In this document: in pieces, positions 7,883 to 15,942 of the stretch
Layout of the letters: every line of letters begins with the position of its first letter
Position numbering within the stretch: the stretch's first letter is position 1
NCBI RefSeq assembly: GCF_036237275.1
Contig: NZ_CP108352.1
Span: 5,642,001-5,706,000 of the forward strand
Length of the DNA: 64,000 nt
DNA from: Streptomyces sp. NBC_01353
GTDB lineage: Bacteria; Actinomycetota; Actinomycetes; Streptomycetales; Streptomycetaceae
Direction of reading: 5' to 3'
Program-made: the position numbers and the translations under genes
The notes under the pieces: model-generated
Database searches by the model: none
Seen by the model: the letters and a program-made list of their open reading frames with translations, nothing else
What the model was told of the DNA's origin: nothing

Positions 7883-8611
7883 ATGACTCCCGTACGAGAC
7901 GCGCAACCGCCCGTCGTCACCGCCTGGTCGGACATCGGCTGCCCCTGGGCCTCGCTCGCCCTGCACACCCTGCGGGCCACGGCCGCCGAGCGCGGCCGGG
8001 AGGTCCTGATCGACCACCGCGCCTTCCCGCTGGAGCTGTTCAACCGCCAGCCCACGCCCAAGCACATCGTCGACGCCGAGGTCGTCATGCTCGGTGCCCA
8101 CCGTCCCGAGCTGGGCTGGCGCCTGTGGGACGCGCCCGCGTGGGAGTACCCGTCGAGCGTCCTGCCCGCCCTCGAAGCCGTCCAGGCGGCGAAGGCGCCC
8201 GAGGTCGGCGGGCTGCGCGGCTCCGACCAGCTCGACGCCGGGCTGCGGAAGGCCTTCTACGCCGAGCACCGCTGCATAGCGATCCACTCCGTGATCCTCG
8301 ACATCGCCGAGACCTGCCCCGACGTCGACGCCCGGGCCCTGGAGGCCGCCCTCGCCCGCGGCGCGGGCCGTCGCGAGGTGTACGAGCAGTGGCACGAGGC
8401 GCAGGGCCCCCAGATCCAGGGCAGCCCGCACTTCTTCGCGGACGGCGGTTACGCGGCGCACAACCCGGGCGCCACGTACGTCTTCACCGGCGACCTGTAC
8501 AACGGCGGATTCCCGCGCCTCGACCACTACGACGCGGGCTGGGCGGGGGCACTCCTGGACTCCCTGGCGGCGGAGCGGGTGTCCGACGGCTCGGGGCCGG
8601 AGACCGCCTAA
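7883..8611 (+). CDS. DsbA-family (FrnE-like) thioredoxin-fold protein with one cysteine
   Basis: A 242-residue cytoplasmic protein with the DsbA/FrnE thioredoxin fold: TAWSDIGCPWASLALHTL matches the first strand and active-site helix, and the C-terminal QGSPHFFADGGY has the cis-proline loop. The active site is CPWA rather than CxxC, so only one nucleophilic cysteine remains; such proteins act with glutathione- or mycothiol-like thiols or as isomerases rather than as classic disulfide oxidases. No signal peptide is seen. It stops 9 nt before crcB, so it may be cotranscribed with the fluoride genes. Confidence 0.8.
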   Translation: MTPVRDAQPPVVTAWSDIGCPWASLALHTLRATAAERGREVLIDHRAFPLELFNRQPTPKHIVDAEVVMLGAHRPELGWRLWDAPAWEYPSSVLPALEAVQAAKAPEVGGLRGSDQLDAGLRKAFYAEHRCIAIHSVILDIAETCPDVDARALEAALARGAGRREVYEQWHEAQGPQIQGSPHFFADGGYAAHNPGATYVFTGDLYNGGFPRLDHYDAGWAGALLDSLAAERVSDGSGPETA

Positions 8612-8620
8612 CCTGACCGC

Positions 8621-9031
8621 ATGGATGTGCGCGGGCAGCTTCCGGTCGTCGCGGCCGTGGCGGCCGGCGGCGCCCTCGGCGCCGCCGCCCGCCACGGCGC
8701 GTCGCTCGTCTGGCCCACCCCGGCCGGCGCGTTCCCCTGGACCACGTTCGTCGTGAACATGTCCGGCTGCGCGGCGATCGGCGTCCTGATGGTGCTGGTC
8801 ACCGAGGTCGCAGCCCCGCCCCACCGGCTCGTACGCCCCTTCCTCGGTACGGGCGTCCTCGGCGGCTTCACCACCTTCTCCACGTACACCCTCGACACAC
8901 AGCGGCTGCTGAGCGCGGGGGACACGGCCCGCGGCGTGGCATACATGGGAGCGACGGTGGTGGCCGCGATGGCCGCCGTGTGGGCCGCGACCTTCGCGAC
9001 CCGTGGCGCTCTGGCGAGGAGGACACGATGA
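8621..9031 (+). CDS. crcB: fluoride ion exporter CrcB/Fluc, first subunit
   Basis: A 136-residue four-helix membrane protein of the CrcB/Fluc family, which forms a dual-topology dimeric fluoride channel in the inner membrane. The family signatures are [11 protein letters not shown] at the N-terminus, [12 protein letters not shown] (asparagine of TxxxN) in helix 2 and [12 protein letters not shown], which holds the GxxTTFSTF phenylalanine box and the TM3 break with the central sodium. The neighbour DUF190 gene overlaps by 4 nt (ATGA) and a second crcB follows, a common arrangement where two singly oriented subunits make a heterodimer. It begins 9 nt after the DsbA-family gene. Confidence 0.93.
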   Translation: MDVRGQLPVVAAVAAGGALGAAARHGASLVWPTPAGAFPWTTFVVNMSGCAAIGVLMVLVTEVAAPPHRLVRPFLGTGVLGGFTTFSTYTLDTQRLLSAGDTARGVAYMGATVVAAMAAVWAATFATRGALARRTR

Positions 9032-9375
9032 CGAGACTGGCGGGCAGGGCCCTGCGCGTGACGATCCTCCTCGGCGAGAGCGATACCTGGCACCACCGGC
9101 CGCTGTACGCGGAGATCGTGCACCGCGCGCACGAGGCGGGCCTCGCAGGCGCCTCCGTCTTCCGGGGCGTCGAGGGCTTCGGTGCGTCCTCGCTCGTCCA
9201 CACCTCGCGGCTGCTCTCGCTGAGCGAGGACCTGCCCGTCGCCATCGTGATCGTGGACACCGAGGACCGGGTCCGGGACTTCCTGCCCCAGCTCGACGCG
9301 CTGGTGACGGAGGGGCTGGTGATCCTCGACGACTGCGAGGTGATCCGGTACGTGGGCCGGGAGCGGCGGGAGTGA
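9028..9375 (+). CDS. DUF190 protein (PII-like fold), CrcB-associated
   Basis: A 115-residue soluble DUF190 protein. Typical segments are [33 protein letters not shown] (split here at the strand/helix boundaries), [11 protein letters not shown] and [22 protein letters not shown]. The family has a PII-like ferredoxin fold and is regularly encoded with crcB, so a role in regulating or assisting fluoride export is likely but unproven. The start ATG is inside the crcB stop (ATGA), a sign of coupled translation. It was placed at 9028 because AGGAGG lies in the preceding codons. Confidence 0.88.
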   Translation: MTRLAGRALRVTILLGESDTWHHRPLYAEIVHRAHEAGLAGASVFRGVEGFGASSLVHTSRLLSLSEDLPVAIVIVDTEDRVRDFLPQLDALVTEGLVILDDCEVIRYVGRERRE

Positions 9376-9449
9376 AACGCGGTCTCGTGCTCACCGACCG
9401 CCGCACACACGTGAACCGGCTGCTCGTAGCGGCGGGCGAGCCCACGTGA
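9372..9449 (+). CDS. 25-codon bridging ORF between DUF190 and the second crcB
   Basis: A GTG at 9372 overlaps the DUF190 stop as GTGA, and the frame runs 25 codons to a TGA at 9447-9449 that in turn overlaps the GTG start of the second crcB (again GTGA). GGGAG lies about 8 nt before the GTG. The peptide (starts [13 protein letters not shown], ends VAAGEPT) has no recognisable motif. The double overlap suggests translation that carries ribosomes from DUF190 into crcB; a real functional peptide is less certain. Confidence 0.4.
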   Translation: MKRGLVLTDRRTHVNRLLVAAGEPT

Positions 9450-9799
9450 ACTGGCTTCTGGTCCTCGCGGGCGCCGCGGTCGGCGCGCCCCTGCGCTACC
9501 TCACCGACCGTGCCGTCCAGTCGCGCCACGACTCCGTCTTCCCCTGGGGCACCTTCACGGTCAACATCGTCGGATCGTTCGTCCTCGGCCTGCTGACCGG
9601 AGTCTCCTCCGTCCAGACACACCTGCTGCTCGGAGCCGGCCTGTGCGGGGCGCTGACGACGTACTCCACCTTCTCCTACGAGACGTTGAGGCTGTACGAG
9701 GGCGGGGCGAAGGGGTACGCGGCGGCGAACGTGGCCGGGAGTCTGGCCGCCGGACTCGGGGCCGTATGGCTGGGAGTGGAGGCCGCACGGGCCTGGTGA
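9446..9799 (+). CDS. crcB: fluoride ion exporter CrcB/Fluc, second subunit
   Basis: A 117-residue CrcB/Fluc homologue, four predicted membrane helices. It has GAAVGAPLRYLTDRAVQ (conserved arginine early in the family), FPWGTFTVNIVGSFVLG with the TxxxN signature, and GALTTYSTFSYE, the Fluc phenylalanine-box segment. It differs from the first copy in loop charge, which fits antiparallel heterodimer formation. The GTG start at 9446 overlaps the 25-codon ORF. Only a weak GGCGAG ribosome site precedes it, consistent with coupling to upstream translation. Confidence 0.92.
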   Translation: MNWLLVLAGAAVGAPLRYLTDRAVQSRHDSVFPWGTFTVNIVGSFVLGLLTGVSSVQTHLLLGAGLCGALTTYSTFSYETLRLYEGGAKGYAAANVAGSLAAGLGAVWLGVEAARAW

Positions 9800-9860
9800 G
9801 ACGTTCGACTCCGGTGGCAAGGTGCTCCCACGGCGATCTTCCGAAGGGCGGTACCTGCGC

Positions 9861-11027
9861 ATGAGCTGGGCGGACTTCCAGTACGAGATCTACCTCAACG
9901 GGCTGACCGGAGCCGTACCCCGGCTCCCCACCGATCTGACCCGGCTGGAGGAACTGACCGCCCAGCGGCTCGGCCCGGGGCCCGTCGGTTACGTCGCCGG
10001 CAGCGCGGGCGACGGTTCCACCGCCCGCGCCAACCGGGCGGCGCTCGAACGGCGGCGGCTGGTCCCGCGGATGCTCCGTGACGTGCGCGAACGCGACCTC
10101 TCCGTAGAGCTGTTGGGCCGTCCGCTGCCCGCCCCGATGGCCCTCGCGCCCGTCGGCGTGCTGTCGATCCTGCACCCCGACGCCGAGCCGGCGGCCGCGC
10201 GCGCGGCGGCGGCGCGCGGCATCCCGTACATCCTCTCCTCCGCGTCCAGCACGCCGATGGAGCAGGTCGCGGAGGCGATGGGGGAGGGGGAGCGGTGGTT
10301 CCAGCTGTACTGGCCGAAGGACGTCGAGGTCGCGCGCTCGTTCCTGAGCCGGGCGAAGGCGGCCGGTTACACGGCGCTCGTCGTCACGCTCGACACGCCG
10401 ATGCTCTCCTGGCGGCCGCGCGACCTCGACCAGGCGTATCTGCCGTTCCTGCACGGGGTCGGGACGGCGAACTACTTCTCCGACCCGGCCTTCCGCGCGG
10501 GCCTGGCGAAGCCGGTGGAGGAGGACCCGAACGCGGCCGTGATGCACTTCGTGTCGATGTTCTCCGACCCGGGCAAGACCTGGGCGGACCTGGAGTTCCT
10601 GCGCGAGAACTGGGACGGCCCGATCGTCCTCAAGGGCATCCTCCACCCCGACGACGCCCGCGCCGCCGCCGACGCGGGTATGGACGGCGTGGTGGTCTCC
10701 AACCACGGAGGCCGTCAGGTGGCCGGCTCGATCGCCGCCGCCGACGCCCTCCCGGCCGTGGCGGACGCGGTCGGCGACCGCCTGACGATCCTCTTCGACA
10801 GCGGCGTACGCACGGGCGACGACATCGCGAAGGCCCTCGCCCTGGGCGCGGACGGCGTTCTCGTGGGCCGCCCGTACGCCTACGGCCTGGCCCTCGACGG
10901 CCAGGCGGGCGTGGACCACGTCATCCGCTGCCTCCTCGCCGAACTCGACCTCACCCTGGCCCTGTCGGGCCACACGACCCCGACCACCCTGACCCGCGAC
11001 GACCTGACGGACGCCCCGACGGCGTGA
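9861..11027 (+). CDS. FMN-dependent alpha-hydroxyacid oxidase (lactate 2-monooxygenase-like)
   Basis: A 388-residue TIM-barrel flavoprotein of the alpha-hydroxyacid oxidase family. Visible landmarks are PMALAPVGVLSILHPDAE (FMN loop), SSASSTPMEQV, QLYWPKDVEV, VVTLDTPMLSWRPRDL, IVLKGI (FMN-contacting lysine) and VVSNHGGRQ, which carries the catalytic histidine and the substrate-carboxylate arginine; DSGVRTGDDIAKALALGADGVLVGRP binds the FMN phosphate. The substitution of the loop by HGVGTANYFSDPAF favours the lactate 2-monooxygenase branch. The product would be pyruvate or acetate plus CO2. The start at 9861 has GGGCGG upstream. A strong hairpin follows immediately. Confidence 0.88.
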   Translation: MSWADFQYEIYLNGLTGAVPRLPTDLTRLEELTAQRLGPGPVGYVAGSAGDGSTARANRAALERRRLVPRMLRDVRERDLSVELLGRPLPAPMALAPVGVLSILHPDAEPAAARAAAARGIPYILSSASSTPMEQVAEAMGEGERWFQLYWPKDVEVARSFLSRAKAAGYTALVVTLDTPMLSWRPRDLDQAYLPFLHGVGTANYFSDPAFRAGLAKPVEEDPNAAVMHFVSMFSDPGKTWADLEFLRENWDGPIVLKGILHPDDARAAADAGMDGVVVSNHGGRQVAGSIAAADALPAVADAVGDRLTILFDSGVRTGDDIAKALALGADGVLVGRPYAYGLALDGQAGVDHVIRCLLAELDLTLALSGHTTPTTLTRDDLTDAPTA

Positions 11028-11034
11028 CACCCGG

Positions 11035-11070
11035 CGGTCCCGCCGGGCCGGAACACGCCCGGCGGGACCG
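11035..11070 (+). terminator. stem-loop after the hydroxyacid oxidase gene
   Basis: A perfect 13-bp stem (11035-11047 with 11058-11070; arms CGGTCCCGCCGGG) and 10-nt loop begins 8 nt after the stop codon. There is no T-run. It most likely ends the oxidase transcript. Confidence 0.8.
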
Positions 11071-11108
11071 AGGCGCACAAAGCGAGCCGAAACCCACCGC
11101 CGACCAGC

Positions 11109-11133
11109 AAAAAGACCCTCCCGAAGGAGGGTC
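11109..11133 (-). terminator. rho-independent terminator of the tRNA-Arg gene
   Basis: Read on the minus strand, GACCCTCC-TTCG-GGAGGGTC (11133-11114) is a perfect 8-bp stem with a UUCG tetraloop followed by five T residues (11113-11109). It lies 10 nt beyond the tRNA 3' end, a textbook intrinsic terminator and unusually clear for Streptomyces. Confidence 0.9.
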
Positions 11134-11143
11134 CTGTGATATG

Positions 11144-11216
11144 CGCCCCCGGCAGGACTCGAACCTGCGGCCAAGCGCTTAGAAGGCGCCTGCTCTATCC
11201 ACTGAGCTACGGGGGC
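11144..11216 (-). tRNA. tRNA-Arg, anticodon UCU
   Basis: A 73-nt tRNA. The acceptor stem GCCCCCG/CGGGGGC closes perfectly; the D-arm contains AGCTCAGTGGATAGAGC, the anticodon stem GGCGC/GCGCT carries loop CTTCTAA with anticodon TCT, and the T-arm is CAGGTTCGAGTCCTG. The discriminator is G and CCA is not encoded (the next bases are CA). It decodes AGA, a rare codon in a high-GC genome. tRNA 3' ends are common integration sites, but no integrase or att repeat is visible here. Confidence 0.95.
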
Positions 11217-11509
11217 CGGGTGGTGGCCGTGCGGCCGGGAGCCCCTGGTGGGTGGGGCGAGGCCTGCCGGGTCAAGGATAGGGCTCCGATCCCCTTGGCC
11301 CGGTTGCTTCACCTGCGTGGCACGATGTGGAGGTTCGGTGAAGCGGAACGATAATCGCAGGCAGGTGCGATTCCCGCAGCGCTTTTCGCGCCACTTGGCC
11401 CGGGTGTTGTGCACTCGTTATGCCTGAGGCTCGTGTCATCAGCTGTTCGGTCGGCGCGTAGGACCGTTATACGCTTCAAAATGACTCCAAAATTGGGCAT
11501 TCTTCGCAT

Positions 11510-13126
11510 GTGGTGACCTTGGACGAACGGCCTCAGCTGATCGACGCACTCTCCGCCCTGCGCGACTGTGTCGCGGCCGTGCGTCTCCCACTCCCTCTCC
11601 CGGGCGCCCCACGCGCCCGGCAGAACCGCGCCGAGCTGCTCGCCCAGCTCGACGACTATCTGGTGCCCCGCCTGAGGGATCCCGACGCCCCTCTCCTCGC
11701 CGTCATCGGCGGTTCCACCGGAGCCGGCAAGTCCACTCTCGTCAACTCCCTTGTGGGGCGGCGGGTCAGCGAGGCCGGCGTGCTCCGCCCCACCACGCGT
11801 ACCCCCGTCCTCGTCTGCCACCCCGACGATCACCACTGGTTCGCCGGGCTGCGCATCCTGTCCCAGCTCACCCGCGTCTGGCTGCCCCACCAGGACGACG
11901 ACCACGCGGCCGAGGAACCCCCGGAGGACAACGCGCTGCGGGTCGAGACGTCCTCCGCCCTCGCCCGTGGGCTCGCCCTGCTCGACGCGCCCGACATCGA
12001 CTCCCTCGTCGTGGAGAACCGGCTCCTCGCCTCCGAGTTGATCTGCGCCGCCGACATCTGGGTGATGGTCACGACCGCCTCCCGGTACGCCGACGCCATC
12101 CCCTGGCATCTGCTCCGTACCGCCAAGGAGTACGACGCCACGCTGATCACCGTCCTCGACCGCGTCCCGCACCAGATCATCGGCGAGGTCTCCCGGCAGT
12201 ACGAGGCCCTCCTCCACAAGGCGGGCCTCGGGGACGTACCCCGGTTCACCATCCCCGAGCTGCCCGAGTCCGCGGGCGGCGGACGCGGGCTGCTGCCCGA
12301 CACCGCCGTCGCCCCGCTGCGCGCCTGGCTCGCCCACAGAGCCCAGGACCCCGCCGCCCGCCAGCAGGCCGTCGGCCGTACCGCCTCCGGTGTCGTCAGC
12401 TCCCTCGACTCCCGGATTCCCGGGCTCGCGGGGGCGGTCGCCGCCCAGTACGCCGCCGCCGTCCGCCTCGGCGGCGCGGTCGAGGCGGCGTACGAGGAGC
12501 AGAGCGAGCGCCTCCGGAAGCAGCTGGGCCGCGGGGCCGTCCTGGCCGGGGACGCCCGGACCCGCTGGCGCGGCTACCCCCGCGACAGCTCCGCCGACGA
12601 GCTCCTCGACGCCCTCGTCGAATCCCTCGCCGCCCTCCTCCAGTGCGCGGTCGCCGCCGCGGACGAGCGCGTACGGGACGCCTGGCGGCGCGAACCCGCG
12701 GCGGCGGGCCTCGGCGACGCCGTCGCCGCCCCCGACCGGGAGGCCAACGAGCGGATCGAGATGACCGTACGGCGCTGGCGGCGCGAACTCGAAGAGCTGG
12801 CGGAGGACGAGCTCCGCACCACGGAGCGACCCGCCACCGCCCGTACCGCCGCCCCCGACGCCGACACCGTCTCCGCGCTGCTCGCCGCCGCACTCCTCGG
12901 CGGCCGACGCACCCGCAGCGCCGGCGAGCGCCTCGCCGAACTCCTCGGCGCCCAGGCCGCCCTGCGCCTGCGCGACAAGGGCGGCGACCTGGTCATGACG
13001 TACCTCGACCGAGCCCTGCACACCGAGCGCGACCGGCGCCTCGCGCCCCTCGACGCCCTCGGCGTGACCCCCGAGCCGCAGGCGGCGCTGATCGCCGCGC
13101 TCTCCGTACTGCAGAAGGAGAAGTGA
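11510..13126 (+). CDS. dynA: dynamin-like GTPase, first gene of a dynAB-type pair
   Basis: A 538-residue P-loop GTPase of the bacterial dynamin-like group. The P-loop is [10 protein letters not shown] (residues 67-76), the switch I threonine lies in [10 protein letters not shown], and LLDAPDIDS is the G3 motif (DxxG altered to DAPDID). LDRVP stands where the G4 N/TKxD usually is. The long C-terminal half is helical and rich in Ala/Arg/Glu. From knowledge of Streptomyces, DynA and DynB stabilise FtsZ rings during sporulation septation, and the pair organisation with ssbB alongside fits. The GTG at 11510 (or 11513) was taken as the start; no strong ribosome site. The second gene follows 6 nt after the stop. 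Confidence 0.78.
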   Translation: MVTLDERPQLIDALSALRDCVAAVRLPLPLPGAPRARQNRAELLAQLDDYLVPRLRDPDAPLLAVIGGSTGAGKSTLVNSLVGRRVSEAGVLRPTTRTPVLVCHPDDHHWFAGLRILSQLTRVWLPHQDDDHAAEEPPEDNALRVETSSALARGLALLDAPDIDSLVVENRLLASELICAADIWVMVTTASRYADAIPWHLLRTAKEYDATLITVLDRVPHQIIGEVSRQYEALLHKAGLGDVPRFTIPELPESAGGGRGLLPDTAVAPLRAWLAHRAQDPAARQQAVGRTASGVVSSLDSRIPGLAGAVAAQYAAAVRLGGAVEAAYEEQSERLRKQLGRGAVLAGDARTRWRGYPRDSSADELLDALVESLAALLQCAVAAADERVRDAWRREPAAAGLGDAVAAPDREANERIEMTVRRWRRELEELAEDELRTTERPATARTAAPDADTVSALLAAALLGGRRTRSAGERLAELLGAQAALRLRDKGGDLVMTYLDRALHTERDRRLAPLDALGVTPEPQAALIAALSVLQKEK

Positions 13127-13132
13127 CGACCG

Positions 13133-14986
13133 GTGAGCAGCAGCACGGGCAGCATGGGCAATGCGGGTGGCATCACGGGTGCCACGGTGGACGACCGCTG
13201 GGACGACGGCCTGATCGCGCGCAGGGCGGCGGAGATGGCCGCGGGGACGAAGACGGGCGAGAACGCAGGGCCGGAGACAGGGCCCGCCGACGAGGACCTG
13301 CCGCCCCTGGTCGGGAACTACGGCGGCGCCCTGCGCACCCGCCTCGACGCCCTGAACGAACTCGTCGGCCTCTCCCGTACCCGTCTGGAGACCGACACCC
13401 TCGCCGAGGCCGGGCTCGCCGAGGCGGGACGCGTCCTGGACGAGGCCGCCGCCCGCCAGCGGCTCTCCGCCCGCCACACCGTCGTGGCCGTCGCCGGACC
13501 CACCGGCAGCGGCAAGTCCTCCCTCTTCAACGCCCTCGCCGGCGTCCCCGTCTCCGAGACCGGGCTGCGCCGCCCCACCACCTCCGCGCCCATCGCGCTC
13601 AGCTGGTCCGAGGGCTCGGCGGGGCTCCTGGACCGGCTCGCCGTTCCCAGCCGGCTCCGCCGTCGCCCCCTCGCGGGCGGCGCGGCCGACGAGGAGCTGC
13701 AGGGGCTCGTCCTGATCGACCTGCCCGACCACGACTCGGCCGTCACCGCCCACCGCGACCAGGTCGACCGGGTCCTCGGCCTGGTCGACGCCGTGATCTG
13801 GGTCGTGGACCCGGAGAAGTACGCCGACGCCGTCCTCCACGAGCGCTATCTGCGCCCGCTCGCGGGCCACGCCGAGGTCACCTTCGTCGTCCTCAACCAG
13901 ATCGACCGGCTGGGCGGCGAAGCGGCCGACATCGTCCTGGACGACCTGCGCCGCCTCCTCGACGAGGACGGCATGGCCCTCGGCGAGCACGGCGAGCCCG
14001 GTGCCACCGTCCTCGCGCTCTCCGCCCTCACCGGGGAAGGCGTGGGCGAACTGCGCGAACTCCTCGGCCGGTTCGTCCAGGAGCGCACCGCGCCCGCGCG
14101 GCGGCTCTCGGCCGACGTCGACGCGGCGGCAGCCCGGCTCCGGCCGGCGTACGTCTCCGACGGGCAGACCGGTCTGGGCGAGCGGGCGCGGGAGGCCTTC
14201 GCGGGCCGCCTCGCGGTCGCCGTCGGTGCCACCGCCGCCGGCGAGGCCGCCGAACGCGTCTGGCGCCGGGGAGCCATCCGCGCCTGCGGCACCCCCTGGC
14301 TGCGGCTCTACCGTTGGTACGAGCGGGTCCGCTGGCACGGCTCCACCGACCCCCGCCTCAAGACGCCGGTGGAGGACGAACTGACCGCGCGCCAGAGGGT
14401 GGAACAGGCGGTACGGACCGTCGCCGACGAGGCGTCGCGCGGGCTGCCGGCGCCCTGGGCACAGGCGGTGCGCGAGGCGGCGGCGCGCGGGGCCGAGGGG
14501 CTGCCCGAGGCGCTCGACGAACTCACCGTGACCATCGGCGATCCGGCCGCCCGGCCGCCGCGGCCCGCCTGGTGGCCGGCCGCCGTCCTCGCCCAGGTGC
14601 TCATGACGTTCCTGCAGATCTTCGGCGCGTTGTGGTTGGTCGGCCAGATCGTCGGCGTGGTCGAGCCGGGGTTGCTGCCGCCGGTCCTCATCATGATCGG
14701 CGGCATCGTCGGCGGGCCGCTGGTGGAGTGGGCGTGCGCCGCGGCCGTGAAGGGGCCGGCCCGACGGTACGGGCAGGAGGCCGAGCGGAAGCTGCGGGAG
14801 GCGGCGGCCGCGTGCGGGCGGGCGCGGGTGTTGGACCCGATCTCGGCGGAGCTGATGCGGTATCGGGAGGTGCGCGACCAGTACGTGACGGTGTCGGCGA
14901 CCCGGTCGGGCACGCGGGTGACACGGCTGGGCGGCGCGGGCGGTACGCGGTGGGGCGGTACGAGGTCGGGGGCACGGCTGAGGTGA
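13133..14986 (+). CDS. dynB: dynamin-like GTPase with two membrane helices, second gene of the pair
   Basis: A 617-residue GTPase with the P-loop GPTGSGKSS (residues 122-130), LRRPTTSAPIAL for switch I, VLIDLPDHDS for G3 and VVLNQIDRLGG for G4 (NQID), all better conserved than in its partner. Two hydrophobic segments around residues 482-505 and 512-535 form a membrane hairpin in the C-terminal third, matching DynB, the membrane-bound partner known to contact SepF/SsgB. The short gap to dynA indicates cotranscription; the pair probably assembles at sporulation septa. GTG start at 13133, with GGAG 10-14 nt upstream inside the dynA stop region. The extreme C-terminus (RLGGAGGTRWGGTRSG) is low complexity. 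Confidence 0.8.
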   Translation: MSSSTGSMGNAGGITGATVDDRWDDGLIARRAAEMAAGTKTGENAGPETGPADEDLPPLVGNYGGALRTRLDALNELVGLSRTRLETDTLAEAGLAEAGRVLDEAAARQRLSARHTVVAVAGPTGSGKSSLFNALAGVPVSETGLRRPTTSAPIALSWSEGSAGLLDRLAVPSRLRRRPLAGGAADEELQGLVLIDLPDHDSAVTAHRDQVDRVLGLVDAVIWVVDPEKYADAVLHERYLRPLAGHAEVTFVVLNQIDRLGGEAADIVLDDLRRLLDEDGMALGEHGEPGATVLALSALTGEGVGELRELLGRFVQERTAPARRLSADVDAAAARLRPAYVSDGQTGLGERAREAFAGRLAVAVGATAAGEAAERVWRRGAIRACGTPWLRLYRWYERVRWHGSTDPRLKTPVEDELTARQRVEQAVRTVADEASRGLPAPWAQAVREAAARGAEGLPEALDELTVTIGDPAARPPRPAWWPAAVLAQVLMTFLQIFGALWLVGQIVGVVEPGLLPPVLIMIGGIVGGPLVEWACAAAVKGPARRYGQEAERKLREAAAACGRARVLDPISAELMRYREVRDQYVTVSATRSGTRVTRLGGAGGTRWGGTRSGARLR

Positions 14987-15136
14987 GCCCTCTGCGACCC
15001 CCCCCCACGGGTGAAGGAGTTTTCCCCAGGAGGTGCCCTCTCCACAGGCTCGGGCAAGGGTTATTGGCCCGGTCCACCATGGAGCCGGCTTCGGTGGTGG
15101 AGCCGGTTTCGGAGAAGGCGCGGAAAGGGGAGGCGC

Positions 15137-15655
15137 ATGAACGACACGATGGTGACGCTGGTCGGGAACGTCGCGACGGCCGTGGAGTACCGGGACACGG
15201 CGACGGGTGGGGTGGCCCGGTTCCGTTTCGCGGTGACCGCGCGCCGCTGGGACCGGGAGCGCGGCACCTGGACGGACGGACGCACCAGCTTCTACACGGT
15301 GTTCGCCTGGCGAGCACTCGGCGCGAACCTGGCCGCCTCGGTCTCGGTGGGCGAACCGCTGGTGGTGCACGGCCGATTGCGGGTGCGTGAGGAGGACCTG
15401 GAGGAGGGCAGGCCGGACGGCCGCCGCAGGACCTTCGTGGACATCGACGCGCTGGCCGTGGGCCACGATCTGACGCGCGGTACGGCGGCTTTCCGCCGGG
15501 TGGCGAAAGGTGAACCACGTCTGACGGAACGCCAGGCGAACGGGGGTGCGGAGAGGGACCCGTGGGAGACGACGGGGGTGGGGGCGGAGGCGGAGGCCCA
15601 GGTGAGGGCACAAGTGGAGGGAAAGGTTCCGCAGGTTCTGGAACCCGTGCCCTGA
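15137..15655 (+). CDS. ssbB: single-stranded DNA-binding protein, short paralogue
   Basis: A 172-residue SSB with one OB fold in residues 1-110: MNDTMVTLVGNVATAVEYRD, then FRFAVTARRWDRERGTWTDG, TSFYTVFAWRALGANLAASV and GEPLVVHGRLRVREE all align with bacterial SSBs. The tail lacks the acidic DDDIPF peptide used by SSB to recruit partners, which fits SsbB, the second Streptomyces SSB implicated in chromosome segregation during sporulation, rather than the essential SsbA. GGGGAGG directly precedes the ATG at 15137. It lies 150 nt downstream of dynB in the same direction; both are linked to sporulation septation, so co-regulation is plausible. Confidence 0.85.
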   Translation: MNDTMVTLVGNVATAVEYRDTATGGVARFRFAVTARRWDRERGTWTDGRTSFYTVFAWRALGANLAASVSVGEPLVVHGRLRVREEDLEEGRPDGRRRTFVDIDALAVGHDLTRGTAAFRRVAKGEPRLTERQANGGAERDPWETTGVGAEAEAQVRAQVEGKVPQVLEPVP

Positions 15656-15718
15656 CCTCGAGTTGAGGGGATTTGTCGATACCGCGACCAGCGCTTCTTC
15701 GCGAATCGGACCCCGGTC

Positions 15719-15745
15719 ATAACGATTCCGAGTCGGAATGGTTAT
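15719..15745. promoter_or_regulatory. 27-bp imperfect palindrome upstream of the thioester surface protein
   Basis: ATAAC-n-ATTCCGA-G-TCGGAAT-n-GTTAT spans 15719-15745: arms of 5 and 7 bp match perfectly, with a single unpaired position in each arm and one central base. It is AT-rich compared with its surroundings and lies about 200 nt upstream of the start at 15943 and 64 nt after the ssbB stop. It looks like a dimeric repressor or activator site; the binder is unknown. Confidence 0.55.
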
Positions 15746-15942
15746 CAGACTGTATGAACGGGCACTCGGGTCTTCCCTCTCCCTAGGATTCGCGGGTACT
15801 CATACGGGACTTGAGTCGGCCCATGCGCCATGTGAGCCGCTTGGGTCCATTGAGTCAACTGGGTCAGTGAGTCTGCTGGCGAAGCGCTCCCCCCACGTGT
15901 CGCGACCGACGATGCGGAGCAGCTCGCCCGGAGGGGAAATTC

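Noticed and set aside
7727-8620. Fluoride riboswitch upstream of crcB
   Set aside because: I looked for the crcB-motif pseudoknot (GGNGATGG...CTGATGGC) before 7883 and 8621 and found none; crcB starts 9 nt after the previous gene.
11144-11216. tRNA-Arg as an integration site of a mobile element
   Set aside because: No integrase gene, no repeat of the tRNA 3' end within the window; neighbouring genes are ordinary.
11309-15613. Very long minus-strand open frame opposite dynA-dynB-ssbB
   Set aside because: Amino-acid composition is Gly/Arg/Ala/Val-rich without any domain; it is the antisense reading of three good genes and a product of high third-position GC.
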